From Treponema sp. UBA3862 (lineage in GTDB: Bacteria; Spirochaetota; Spirochaetia; Treponematales; Treponemataceae): a stretch of DNA of 24,715 nt. The position numbers were made by a program, and so were the translations under genes. Positions 1 through 7,448 of the stretch are shown piece after piece. The notes under the pieces were generated by a model. The model made no database searches and had not been told where the DNA came from. It worked only from the letters and a program-made list of their open reading frames with translations. The stretch is taken from positions 1 to 24,715 of the forward strand of contig DGGY01000006.1 of the NCBI GenBank assembly GCA_002392405.1, given 5' to 3'. Within the stretch, counting starts at the first letter, position 1. Each line of letters begins with the position of its first letter.

Positions 1-1081
1 CGTTTGATTCCATATCAAGCTGCTGCAGATGTGCCGGGAAGCGGCTTAAAGCCTGGCTATAAGGAAGAACTGCTGTTGCTTCATAGCCCTGGACATTGCG
101 TTCATAGATTCCGATAAGTGCATCGAGCATTGCAGGATTTTTTAAGAGTTCTTTATTTGTATCAAGGGCATCTTCTTCATGTGCGCCTTTTAAGAAGTCA
201 GCAAAAACTTCCGGTCCAAAGGCAAGAGAAAGAACTGCCCCTCCGACACCGCTTGTTGAAGAATAGCGGCCGCCGATATAGTCGTCCATGTAGAAAGCTT
301 CTAGATAGTCCGGGTTATGTGCAAGGGGAGAAGTTTCTGAAGTTACTGCAATCATATGTTTTGCAGGATTAAGGCCTGCTTTTTTTAAGGCATCTTTTAC
401 AAAGGATTCGTTTGTAAGGGTTTCAAGTGTTGTGCCTGATTTTGAAACCAGAATAAAAAGTGAGTGCGCAGGGTCAGTTGAAGCAAGAACGGCTGAAGCG
501 TCATCAGGATCAACGTTTGAGATGAACTTTGCTTCCATTTTGAATTTACCGTTCTTCTTTGCCCAGTTTTCAAGGGCAAGATACATTGCGCGCGGTCCTA
601 AATCACTGCCGCCGATTCCAATCTGAACTACTGTAGTAAACTTTTCTCCTGCGGCATTAACGATTTTTCCTGTGTGTACTTTGTCAGCAAAATCAGCGAT
701 TCTTTTCTGTTCATTTTTGTAGAATTCACGCTTGTCAGTATTGTCTGCTGTTACTTTGTCACCGAGCTGTCCTCTTGTCAGGTGATGAAGTACAAGGCGT
801 TTTTCTCCCGTGTTGATTACTTCTCCGTTGTAAGTGGCCTTGAATTTGTCTAGAAGTTCTGCTTCTTCTGCAAGTTCTTTTAAAACAGTAAGGATTTTTT
901 TATCCACCTGTTTTGCAGCATAGTTATAGTTAAGTCCGCCGCCCATTGAAACGCTATAGCTCTTTACTCTTTTTTCTGCGTCTTTTCCGCCAAGCTCTTT
1001 TTTAAGGCTTACGGCTCCTTTTAATGACTGAAGTTTTTTGTACGATTCTAATGAATCCAGGTTTTCCCAGGTAACTGCCAT
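1..1081 (-). CDS. pgi: Glucose-6-phosphate isomerase, N-terminal ~360 residues (C-terminus beyond window)
   Basis: Interconverts glucose-6-phosphate and fructose-6-phosphate in cytosolic glycolysis and gluconeogenesis. Reading on the minus strand from ATG at 1081 gives an open frame to the window edge. It begins MAVTWENLDSLESYKKLQ and contains the isomerase SIS-fold signatures VQIGIGGSDLGPRAM, the phosphate-binding loop LVSKSGTTLET, and GGRYSSTSGVGGAVL. The frame has no stop, so the gene is truncated only by the window boundary; the C-terminal catalytic part is not visible. A TATAAT (1106-1101) and a GGGG stretch 7 bases before the ATG suggest a short leader of about a dozen bases. The gene is divergent from the WYL regulator. 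The overall style matches treponemal isomerases (judgement from memory, not a search). Confidence 0.95.
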   Translation of the reverse strand, partial: MAVTWENLDSLESYKKLQSLKGAVSLKKELGGKDAEKRVKSYSVSMGGGLNYNYAAKQVDKKILTVLKELAEEAELLDKFKATYNGEVINTGEKRLVLHHLTRGQLGDKVTADNTDKREFYKNEQKRIADFADKVHTGKIVNAAGEKFTTVVQIGIGGSDLGPRAMYLALENWAKKNGKFKMEAKFISNVDPDDASAVLASTDPAHSLFILVSKSGTTLETLTNESFVKDALKKAGLNPAKHMIAVTSETSPLAHNPDYLEAFYMDDYIGGRYSSTSGVGGAVLSLAFGPEVFADFLKGAHEEDALDTNKELLKNPAMLDALIGIYERNVQGYEATAVLPYSQALSRFPAHLQQLDMESN

Positions 1082-1251
1082 TATTTTTCCCCAATATACA
1101 ATTATAATTGGTTGCTCTTTTTTTTTATAAAACCGGCTGCTGTATTTTTTTACAGTTTTGTCAGTTTTTTAAGGCAACCTTTTATATTTATTATAGCACA
1201 CATAATTTCATTTAGGTTTAGAAATCTTTTAAGGAATGGTATAATTTAACA
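1082..1251. promoter_or_regulatory. Divergent pgi / WYL-regulator intergenic region with CTGTA-N6-TACAG palindrome
   Basis: This 170-base AT-rich spacer holds outward promoters for both neighbours. Toward pgi there is TATAAT at 1106-1101. Toward the WYL gene there is TTTAGA (1217-1222), a 17-base spacer and an extended -10, TG-G-TATAAT (1237-1245). A perfect palindrome with arms CTGTA (1140-1144) and TACAG (1151-1155) lies between them, with six T in the centre. It could be an operator for the adjacent regulator, but no binding evidence exists in the sequence. Confidence 0.5.
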
Positions 1252-2208
1252 ATGAGTCAGACAGAAAGAATTCTTTATATCGACAGAAGCCTCCGCACTG
1301 CAGGCTCTTTTACCGTTCAGGATATTGTTGATAAATTTGAAATCAGCATCCGCCAGGCAAAGCGTGACATTGAGTATATGCGTGAGAGGTTTGAAGCACC
1401 TGTTTTATGGAATGCAAAACTGCACGCCTATGTTTACGGTGAAAAATTCAAACGGCTTGAATTTGCTGACCAGCACCTTATTCTTGCTTATCTTTCAATG
1501 CAGTCAATGCTTAAAAATGCAAACTATTTTCCTGCAGTCAGTGATGAACTTTTATCTTCGTTTACAAGTCAGATTCCAAAAGATTATCTTGGTGTATGTG
1601 ACAGGATTTTGTATCAGGTGAGTGCTGCAGAAAGTTTAAAGCCGGAATTCTTTGCATGCATCTGCGGGGCTTTAAGGGATAAAGTCTGTCTTCAGCTTGT
1701 ATATGTAAATTCAAAAAATCAGAAATCAGAGCGCAGGGTAGAACCTTATTATTTAATCAATTACACAGGAAACTGGTACATGCTTTGCTGGGACTATAAC
1801 CGTAATGAACTGCGCACATTTAATATCGCAAGAATTGAAAAGCTTTCTTCTGCTTCAGAAGCTTTCGAAGATCATGGCAGGGATTTTCAGTCTAAATTAA
1901 AGAGTTTTATTGAAAACGGCTTCGGTATTTTTATGGGTGAAAAAACACAGACTGTAAAAATAAAGTTTACAGGTGAAGCAGCAAGAATTGTTCATACGCA
2001 GAAATGGCATCCTAAACAGACGGTTGAAGTTTCAGATAAAGATGGGAAGGAGATTATCATAAGTTTTCCGGCAGCGGATCTTACCGAAGTGCTTTCAAAA
2101 GTTTTGAGTTTTGGTGAAAATGCAGTCCCTCTTGAACCTGCTGAATTACAGGAACTCTGGAAAGAAAAGATAAGAAAAATGAGGGAACTGTCAGAAAAGA
2201 TTCTTTAA
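1252..2208 (+). CDS. WYL-domain transcriptional regulator (HTH + WYL)
   Basis: Predicted DNA-binding regulator of 318 residues. The N-terminal ~60 residues form a DeoR/HTH_11-like winged helix (IVDKFEISIRQAKRDIEYMRE). The central-to-C-terminal part is a WYL domain, with W175-Y176-M177 in the YTGNWYMLCWDYNRNELRTF stretch (the third position is Met instead of Leu) and R188 downstream, followed by a WCX-like C-terminal extension. WYL domains are ligand-sensing modules, shown or proposed to bind nucleic-acid-type ligands in other families; the ligand here is unknown. The ATG follows an extended -10 by only 6 bases with no Shine-Dalgarno, so a leaderless mRNA is likely. The gene is convergent with sufU (3-base gap) and divergent from pgi. 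No CRISPR, defence or phage gene is adjacent, so a housekeeping or metabolic role is as plausible as a stress role. Confidence 0.88.
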   Translation: MSQTERILYIDRSLRTAGSFTVQDIVDKFEISIRQAKRDIEYMRERFEAPVLWNAKLHAYVYGEKFKRLEFADQHLILAYLSMQSMLKNANYFPAVSDELLSSFTSQIPKDYLGVCDRILYQVSAAESLKPEFFACICGALRDKVCLQLVYVNSKNQKSERRVEPYYLINYTGNWYMLCWDYNRNELRTFNIARIEKLSSASEAFEDHGRDFQSKLKSFIENGFGIFMGEKTQTVKIKFTGEAARIVHTQKWHPKQTVEVSDKDGKEIIISFPAADLTEVLSKVLSFGENAVPLEPAELQELWKEKIRKMRELSEKIL

Positions 2209-2211
2209 TTA

Positions 2212-2694
2212 TTACAGGGGACAGTTGTCGTGTTTTAAAGAAGCGCCTTTTTGAAGTGAAGAAGTATCTGACGGAGAAGTAACCATTTCATGAAAAGTGC
2301 GCCAGCCGAGTTCCGCACATTTTACGCGGGAAGGCATATGTGAAATGTCAGCAAGGGAAGCGGCTTCATCAAGTTCTTCTATCTGTTCCGGTGTTGAAGT
2401 TCCGTGAATCATTCCTGTAAAGATTTCATAGAGCTTAAGACCGTCTTCGATTGATTTTCCGATTAAAAGGTCGAGCATCATGTCTACGCTTGCCTGGCTG
2501 ATTGCACAGCCTGAGCCTGTGTAAGAACCGTCAGTGATTATTCCGTCTTGAGTTTTTAAATACAGGACAATGTTGTCTCCGCAGCTCGGATTTACGCCTT
2601 TAAGTTCAAGAGTGGCTCCTTCCATCGGAACTTTGTGGGCAGGATTTATATTGTGGTCATTTAATATTTCGCGGTACAGTTCTTTTGTATCCAT
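2212..2694 (-). CDS. sufU: SufU-type iron-sulfur cluster assembly protein
   Basis: Sulfurtransferase partner/scaffold of the SUF system, 160 residues, with the SufU/IscU fold. The metal or sulfur-handling residues are all visible: C38 in NPSCGD, with D40, C63 in GSGCAIS, and C126 in RVKCAELGW. This matches the Cys-Asp-Cys-Cys zinc set known for Bacillus SufU, where zinc-bound SufU accepts persulfide from SufS. The GMIHG-type insertion before the last Cys is also typical of SufU rather than IscU. The ATG at 2694 is preceded by AAGGA about 11 bases upstream. It is the last gene of sufCBDSU, 30 bases after sufS. The C-terminal tail (~20 residues past the core, ending in HDNCPL with an extra Cys) is variable in the family. 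No terminator separates its stop from the convergent WYL gene. Confidence 0.95.
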   Translation of the reverse strand: MDTKELYREILNDHNINPAHKVPMEGATLELKGVNPSCGDNIVLYLKTQDGIITDGSYTGSGCAISQASVDMMLDLLIGKSIEDGLKLYEIFTGMIHGTSTPEQIEELDEAASLADISHMPSRVKCAELGWRTFHEMVTSPSDTSSLQKGASLKHDNCPL

Positions 2695-2724
2695 TGTCTT
2701 ATTGTTCCTTTTTTTTAAGCCTTT

Positions 2725-3951
2725 TTAATCTTTCCAGCCTGAGAGTTTTCTCAAATCTTTTACTTTGCTGATTAAGTAATCAATGTCTTCTTCTGTATTG
2801 TAAAAATAAATTGAAGCGCGTGCAGTTGAGTTTACTCCAAGGTATGCTCCGAGAGGCTGTGCGCAGTGGTGTCCGGCGCGGACTGCAATATTTTCAGCGG
2901 CAAGCAGTGTTGCAATATCGTGAGGGTGAACTCCGTCTACAGTAAAAGTTACAATTCCAGGGCGTTTTGTTCCGTCGGTGTTACCGATGATGTTTACATG
3001 AGGAATCGTTTTAAGGCCTTCAATAAGGCGGCAGGTGAGTTCTGCATCATGGCGTGCAATGTTTTCAAGACCGATATTCTGTATGTATTTAACAGCTGCT
3101 TCAAAACCGGCCGCATCTCCTGCACTTACTGTTCCAGCTTCGAACTTATGCGGAACTTCAGCCCAGGTGGCGTCATTTTCGGTTACATATTCAATCATTT
3201 CACCGCCGCGTAAAAAAGGAGGCATGGCGTTAAGGAGTTCAAGTTTTCCGTAAAGGGCACCGATTCCCATCGGCCCGCAGAGTTTGTGGGCGCTCATTGC
3301 AAAAAAGTCTGCATCTATGTCCTGTACATCAACTTTCATGTGAGGTGCAGACTGGGCTCCGTCTACAACCATAACGGCACCGTTTTTATGTGCGAGCTCT
3401 GCTATCTTTTTAACAGGATTTATGGTTCCTAAGACATTTGAAACATGTGTGATTGAGACAAGTTTTGTTTTTGGATTGATTTTTGAATATTCACTTTCAG
3501 GAATTTCGCCGGTTGTTTTATCGATGTAAAGGTAAACAAGTTTTGCACCCTTTGTCTGTGCCACAAACTGCCATGGAAGAATGTTTGAGTGATGTTCCAT
3601 TATTGAGATTACGATTTCATCCCCGGCGTTTATGTTAGCCATTCCCCAGGTGTTTGCAACAAGATTGAGGCTTTCTGTTGTATTTCGCGTAAAGATTATT
3701 TCATTTGAGTTTCTGGCATTTATAAAATCTGCAACACTCTTTCTTGCGTCTTCATATATTTTTGTAGCCCTTTCGCTTAAAGGATAAAGACCGCGCAGCG
3801 GGTTTGCGTTGTTGTTTTCGTAAAAGTTTTTTAAGGCCTCAAGTACGCAGTAAGGTCTCTGTGCTGTTGCTGCTGTATCTAAATATACAAGGCTGCGGTT
3901 TTCTTTATTGTCCGTGCTGAATAACGGAAAATCTTTTTTGTAATCATTCAT
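2725..3951 (-). CDS. sufS: Cysteine desulfurase SufS
   Basis: PLP enzyme that removes sulfur from cysteine as a protein-bound persulfide for Fe-S cluster assembly. It is 408 residues from the ATG at 3951. The PLP Schiff-base lysine is K223 in SAHKLCGPMGIG. The persulfide-forming catalytic cysteine is C363 in RAGHHCAQPLG, the short-loop arrangement of group II (SufS/CsdA) enzymes. Cofactor-contact motifs ARNTTESLN-like and MEHHSN are present. A longer reading from TTG at 3969 is possible, but the ATG at 3951 has GGAGAGG (3967-3961) nine bases upstream and sits one base after the sufD stop, so I prefer it. It is followed by sufU, its usual sulfur acceptor when SufE is absent. Confidence 0.95.
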   Translation of the reverse strand: MNDYKKDFPLFSTDNKENRSLVYLDTAATAQRPYCVLEALKNFYENNNANPLRGLYPLSERATKIYEDARKSVADFINARNSNEIIFTRNTTESLNLVANTWGMANINAGDEIVISIMEHHSNILPWQFVAQTKGAKLVYLYIDKTTGEIPESEYSKINPKTKLVSITHVSNVLGTINPVKKIAELAHKNGAVMVVDGAQSAPHMKVDVQDIDADFFAMSAHKLCGPMGIGALYGKLELLNAMPPFLRGGEMIEYVTENDATWAEVPHKFEAGTVSAGDAAGFEAAVKYIQNIGLENIARHDAELTCRLIEGLKTIPHVNIIGNTDGTKRPGIVTFTVDGVHPHDIATLLAAENIAVRAGHHCAQPLGAYLGVNSTARASIYFYNTEEDIDYLISKVKDLRKLSGWKD

Positions 3952-3952
3952 C

Positions 3953-5047
3953 TTATTCAGCCTCTCCAATATATTCTTTTATTTTTTCAACAAGTTCCCT
4001 GTCAGGAATTTTCTGTGCCACAGCCATGACTTTAGAGCGCGTCATAATCTGTTTTGCTTTATTTGTATCAATTCCACGGGCATTAAAGTAAAACAGTTCT
4101 TCGGCGTTTAAGTGCCCGAGATTGCCGCCGTGACTTCCCGTAACGTCTTCTTCACCGCATAAAATCATAGGAATTGAGCGGTTTACGGCCGTCGGAGAGG
4201 CAAGAAGTGTTTCTTCCTGTTCGTCTCCTGTAGCGCCCGAGCAGCCTTCCTTAAAATCAATTGTACCGCGGTAAAGCTTTCTTGCATTATCAAGAAGCGT
4301 TCCCTTAATTGTCATTTTTGTATCAGTTTTTTTGCCTGTGTGAACGGTGCAGTAGTTGATGTCGTAATCCTGTTCATCTTTTGCAATCCAGGCTGTATCA
4401 CTTTTAAATGATGCTTCAAAGCCTGCAAGATTTGAAGTTACATTGACAAAGGCTTTTTTTGAGCCCAGTTCAATCTGTGTAATTTCAATTTTAGCCCCGT
4501 CTTCTGCAAAAGACTGTGTGTCATCAAGGTGAATGTATTTCTGACCTAAAAGCTGCACTTTAATCAGGTGAATCCTGGAATATGCCTTTGCCCAGAGTTT
4601 TGTCTGTATTGCACAGAAGCCACTGTCAAAGGGAAGGGAAGTGTAGTCCATGATTACTGTCAGTTCTGCTTCCTGTTCTGCTATTACAGTCTGCTTTCCT
4701 GAATAAGACTGTCCGCCTTTTAAGTTGAAATCGATTACAACAGGCTGGCTGCATTTTTTCTTTGCAATAAGGGCAAATTTAATGGAATTGAGGGAATTAA
4801 CGATTTGAGAGGCGTCTGTGCTTGATTCGTGTTCCATCTGCGGAAGAACTTTTTCAAGTTCGCTGATTTCAGCGCAGCCGTCTCCTTCATCCTTGTAAAC
4901 AATGAGTGAACTGTCTGCTCCCCTTATGCGTGCACACGGCCTGATATTTTCATCAATTTCGGCTTCGAGTGTTCCTCTGTTGCTCTTGAGCCAGTTCCAG
5001 GTGAGGTAAGGAGTTTTATTTACGTTATGATACGACAGCTTTTTCAT
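3953..5047 (-). CDS. sufD: SufD, SufBCD complex subunit
   Basis: SufB/SufD-family beta-helix protein of 364 residues that forms the SufBC2D scaffold with SufB and the ATPase SufC. The C-terminal core is the recognisable part: an ASPTAVNRSIPMILCGEE stretch, then DVTGSHGGNLGHLNAEELF and FNARGIDTNKAKQIM. The His in GSHGG occupies the position of the conserved SufD histidine implicated in cluster assembly at the SufB-SufD interface (known for E. coli SufD). The N-terminal part is divergent. The ATG follows the sufB stop by two bases with only a weak AAAGG upstream, suggesting translational coupling. It is shorter than E. coli SufD (423), mainly in the N-terminal domain. Confidence 0.9.
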   Translation of the reverse strand: MKKLSYHNVNKTPYLTWNWLKSNRGTLEAEIDENIRPCARIRGADSSLIVYKDEGDGCAEISELEKVLPQMEHESSTDASQIVNSLNSIKFALIAKKKCSQPVVIDFNLKGGQSYSGKQTVIAEQEAELTVIMDYTSLPFDSGFCAIQTKLWAKAYSRIHLIKVQLLGQKYIHLDDTQSFAEDGAKIEITQIELGSKKAFVNVTSNLAGFEASFKSDTAWIAKDEQDYDINYCTVHTGKKTDTKMTIKGTLLDNARKLYRGTIDFKEGCSGATGDEQEETLLASPTAVNRSIPMILCGEEDVTGSHGGNLGHLNAEELFYFNARGIDTNKAKQIMTRSKVMAVAQKIPDRELVEKIKEYIGEAE

Positions 5048-5049
5048 AA

Positions 5050-6456
5050 TTACATGTTGCCTTTCATTTCAAGACGGATAAGATTATTCATTTCCACTGC
5101 ATACTCCAGCGGAAGTTCCTTTGAAACCGGGTTTGCAAAACCGGAAACAATCATTGTCCTTGCTTCTTCTTCGCTTAAACCTCTGCTCATAAGATAAAAA
5201 ATTGCATCGTTATTGATGCGTCCGATTTTAGCTTCGTGTCCCACATCACAGTCATCGGTGTGGATTTCCATTGCAGGAATTGTGTCCGAGCGGGAAATGC
5301 TGTCCAGCATAAGTCCGTCACAGCTTACGCTTGCCTTTGAACCTTTTGCGTCAGGTCCGATATAGACAGCACTTCTGTAAATGGATTTTCCGCCGCCTTT
5401 TGAAAGGGATTTTGCGGTGATGAGTGAAGTTGTATTTTCAGCAAGATGAACCATCTTTGCGCCTGTATCGAGTTCCTGGCCGTTTCCTGCAAAGGTAACC
5501 CCTGTAAACTCAGCGCGCGCTCCTTTTCCCACAAGGTCACTTTCAGGGTAAAGGTATGAAATATGGCTTCCGAATGAACCTGAAACCCATTCAATAAAGC
5601 CGCCTTCTTCTACACGCGCTCTTTTTGTATTCAGGTTGTACATGTTTTTTGACCAGTTTTCTACGGTGGAGTAGCGCAGGTGAGCGCCTTTTTTTACATA
5701 AAGTTCAACACAGCCTGCGTGAAGGTTTGCAACATTGTATTTTGGTGCCGAACAGCCTTCAATAAAGTGAACGTCAGCGCCTTCATCAACAATAATCAGG
5801 GTGTGTTCAAACTGACCGGCTCCCTTTGCATTTAAGCGGAAATAACTCTGAAGCGGAACCTCAACCTTTACGCCTTTAGGAATATAGACAAAACTTCCGC
5901 CAGACCATACTGCTCCGTGAAGGGCAGCAAATTTGTGGTCACCCGGCTTTACAAGCTGCATGAAGTATTCTTTAACCATGTTGGCATAAGGGCCTTTGAG
6001 AGAACTTTCAAAGTCAGTGTAGACAACGCCGAGTTTTGCAACATCATCCTGGAGTTTGTGGTATACAAGCTCAGAGTCATACTGGGCTCCCACCCCTGCC
6101 AGAGAAGTTCGTTCTGCTTCAGGAATACCCAGCTTTTCAAAGGTATCTTTTATATCCTGAGGAACATCTTCCCACTTTGTCTGCATCTGTGTATTCGGAC
6201 GGACGTAGGTTGCAATTTCATCCATGTTGAGCCCCGAAATGTCAGGACCCCATTCAGGCTCTTTAAGTTCGTTGTAAATATCAAGACACTTGAGGCGGAA
6301 TTCCCTCATCCATTCGGGATCGTCTTTATCTTCTGAGAGTTTTTCTACAATTTCTCTGGTAAGTCCCTGGCTGTTTCTGTAAAATCCTTCTTCGCTGTAT
6401 TTAAAATCGTAAGGAGACTGTGAAACTTCCTGGAACTCTTCGCTTGTTTTACCCAT
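5050..6456 (-). CDS. sufB: SufB, Fe-S cluster assembly scaffold subunit
   Basis: Scaffold subunit of SufBC2D on which the nascent Fe-S cluster is built; 468 residues, the usual SufB length. Conserved blocks are RLKCLDIYNE near the N-terminus, KLGVVYTDFESSLKGP, HGAVWSGGSFVYIPKGVKVE, QFEHTLIIVDEGADVHFIEGC, and the C-terminal SISRSDTIPAMEIHTDDCDVGHEAKIGR region. C403 in DDCDVGHEA corresponds by position and context to the SufB C-terminal cysteine considered a cluster-assembly residue. The start at 6456 lies 23 bases after sufC, with only a weak GGAAAAG-like ribosome site. Confidence 0.97.
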   Translation of the reverse strand: MGKTSEEFQEVSQSPYDFKYSEEGFYRNSQGLTREIVEKLSEDKDDPEWMREFRLKCLDIYNELKEPEWGPDISGLNMDEIATYVRPNTQMQTKWEDVPQDIKDTFEKLGIPEAERTSLAGVGAQYDSELVYHKLQDDVAKLGVVYTDFESSLKGPYANMVKEYFMQLVKPGDHKFAALHGAVWSGGSFVYIPKGVKVEVPLQSYFRLNAKGAGQFEHTLIIVDEGADVHFIEGCSAPKYNVANLHAGCVELYVKKGAHLRYSTVENWSKNMYNLNTKRARVEEGGFIEWVSGSFGSHISYLYPESDLVGKGARAEFTGVTFAGNGQELDTGAKMVHLAENTTSLITAKSLSKGGGKSIYRSAVYIGPDAKGSKASVSCDGLMLDSISRSDTIPAMEIHTDDCDVGHEAKIGRINNDAIFYLMSRGLSEEEARTMIVSGFANPVSKELPLEYAVEMNNLIRLEMKGNM

Positions 6457-6479
6457 ATTTTCTTTTCCGGTCCGGCTGA

Positions 6480-7217
6480 TCAGATGTACTGTTCAAAGCC
6501 TTTTTCGTTGATTTCTTTTATAAGGCCTGAATCAGAATCCTTTACGATTTTTCCCTTTACAAGGACATGAGTTTTATCAACTTTGAGGCTTTCAAGAATT
6601 TTTGTTGAGTGTGTAATGATTAACAGGGCGCCGTTTACAGATTTCTGATATTCTTCGATTCCTTTAGAAACAGTGCGTACGGCATCAATATCAAGCCCTG
6701 AGTCAGTTTCGTCGAGGATTGCAAGTTTAGGCTTTAACATTAAAAGCTGCAGGATTTCGCTCTTTTTGCGTTCACCGCCAGAAAAACCAACGTTCATGTC
6801 GCGTTTTGCATAGCTTTCGTCCATGTTCAAAAGAGCCATTTTTTCTTTAAGTTCTTTCTGGAAGGCAAAAAGCTTGACTCTCTGTCCTGTTACAGACTGG
6901 AGTGCGTTACGGAGGAAACTTTCAAGTGAGATTCCCGGTACTTCAAGCGGGGTCTGAAAGCTTAAAAAAATGCCTTTTGCGGCGCGCCTGTCCGGAGCAC
7001 ATTCAGTGATGTCTTCATTGTCGAGAAGAATTTTTCCGCCGGTTACAGTGTAGCGCGGGTTTCCCATAATCGTGTAGCCGAGGGTGGATTTTCCGGCTCC
7101 GTTAGGTCCCATCAAGACGTGTGTTTCGCCGGCGTTTATTTCAAGATTTACGGAGCTTAAAATCTGTTTATTTTCTATGTTTACGGATAAATCTTTAATC
7201 TGCAATAAGTTACTCAT
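6480..7217 (-). CDS. sufC: SufC, Fe-S assembly ABC ATPase
   Basis: Soluble ABC-type ATPase that drives conformational change in SufBC2D. It has 245 residues from ATG at 7217 (MSNLLQIKDL). Walker A is GPNGAGKST (residues ~37-45), the signature is FSGGERKKSE (~145-154), Walker B is LAILDETDSGLD (~165-176), and the H-switch is IITHSTKILE. The SGGERKKSEILQ form with an acidic pair after Walker B is characteristic of SufC. A TTG three codons upstream could also serve, but the ATG matches the family start. It is the first gene of the operon. TATACT (7232-7227) ends 9 bases before the ATG and no Shine-Dalgarno is visible, so the mRNA should be leaderless or nearly so. No recognisable SufR/IscR-type regulator gene is nearby. 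Confidence 0.97.
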   Translation of the reverse strand: MSNLLQIKDLSVNIENKQILSSVNLEINAGETHVLMGPNGAGKSTLGYTIMGNPRYTVTGGKILLDNEDITECAPDRRAAKGIFLSFQTPLEVPGISLESFLRNALQSVTGQRVKLFAFQKELKEKMALLNMDESYAKRDMNVGFSGGERKKSEILQLLMLKPKLAILDETDSGLDIDAVRTVSKGIEEYQKSVNGALLIITHSTKILESLKVDKTHVLVKGKIVKDSDSGLIKEINEKGFEQYI

Positions 7218-7226
7218 AGCGTTCAA

Positions 7227-7232
7227 AGTATA
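7227..7232 (-). promoter_or_regulatory. sufC -10 element (TATACT), leader of about 0-3 bases predicted
   Basis: On the minus strand TATACT reads from 7232 to 7227, directly preceded by TG. Nine bases separate it from the ATG at 7217. No good -35 hexamer is seen at 16-18 bases. The GC-rich repeat block begins about 25-35 bases further upstream. Confidence 0.45.
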
Positions 7233-7259
7233 CAGAAAAATGCGCTTTTAGGGAAGAAA

Positions 7260-7412
7260 GGGCGTCTCCCCGGCAGACGCATTTATATTGCAAACCCTTA
7301 CTGACAATGCGTCTGCCGGGGCCGGGCTTTCCGCACTTGCGCTTTCGCTTCATTCGCCGCTTCGTGGCGAACGCTTCGCGGTGCTCCAGTCCCTGACGCA
7401 AAAAGACGGGGC
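7260..7412. repeat. GC-rich intergenic block with perfect 16-bp inverted repeat and second hairpin
   Basis: Composition changes abruptly to GC-rich between the AT-rich starts of sufC and the DMT transporter. Arms 7268-7283 (CCCCGGCAGACGCATT) and 7306-7321 (AATGCGTCTGCCGGGG) are perfectly complementary with a 22-base loop. Directly to the right, TTCGCC (7353-7358) and GGCGAA (7366-7371) form a second hairpin, flanked by GGGCTTTCCGCAC (7324-7336) and CCCTGACGCAAAAAG (7391-7405). The open frames across it give low-complexity Arg/Lys-rich peptides, so I treat it as non-coding. It looks like a REP-like or otherwise dispersed intergenic element; only one copy is in this window. Confidence 0.6.
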
Positions 7413-7435
7413 GTGCGTAAAAATTCTTTTTTTTA

Positions 7436-7441
7436 TATAAT
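7436..7441 (+). promoter_or_regulatory. DMT transporter -10 element (TATAAT)
   Basis: Perfect TATAAT at 7436-7441, seven bases before ATG 7449. The region where a -35 would lie belongs to the end of the GC-rich block and has no good hexamer. Confidence 0.5.
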
Positions 7442-7448
7442 TGCCTTT

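Noticed and set aside
2866..3213. Plus-strand open frame of 115 residues inside sufS
   Set aside because: Shadow of the strongly supported sufS gene; no motif and no ribosome site. Similar long antisense frames within sufB, thrA and the first chromate gene were rejected for the same reason.
3952..3969. TTG start for sufS six codons upstream of the ATG
   Set aside because: The bases of this extension include the GGAGAGG that serves as the ribosome site for ATG 3951, which also lies one base after the sufD stop.
7210..7401. Open frame on the minus strand through the GC-rich block (63 residues)
   Set aside because: The peptide is Arg/Lys-rich and is read straight through the inverted repeats; there is no ribosome site and the start is inside the repeat. 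Better explained as non-coding.
7413..7448. GTG start extending the DMT transporter by 12 residues
   Set aside because: It would place the start inside the GC-rich block and upstream of the TATAAT that sits at the right distance from the ATG at 7449.
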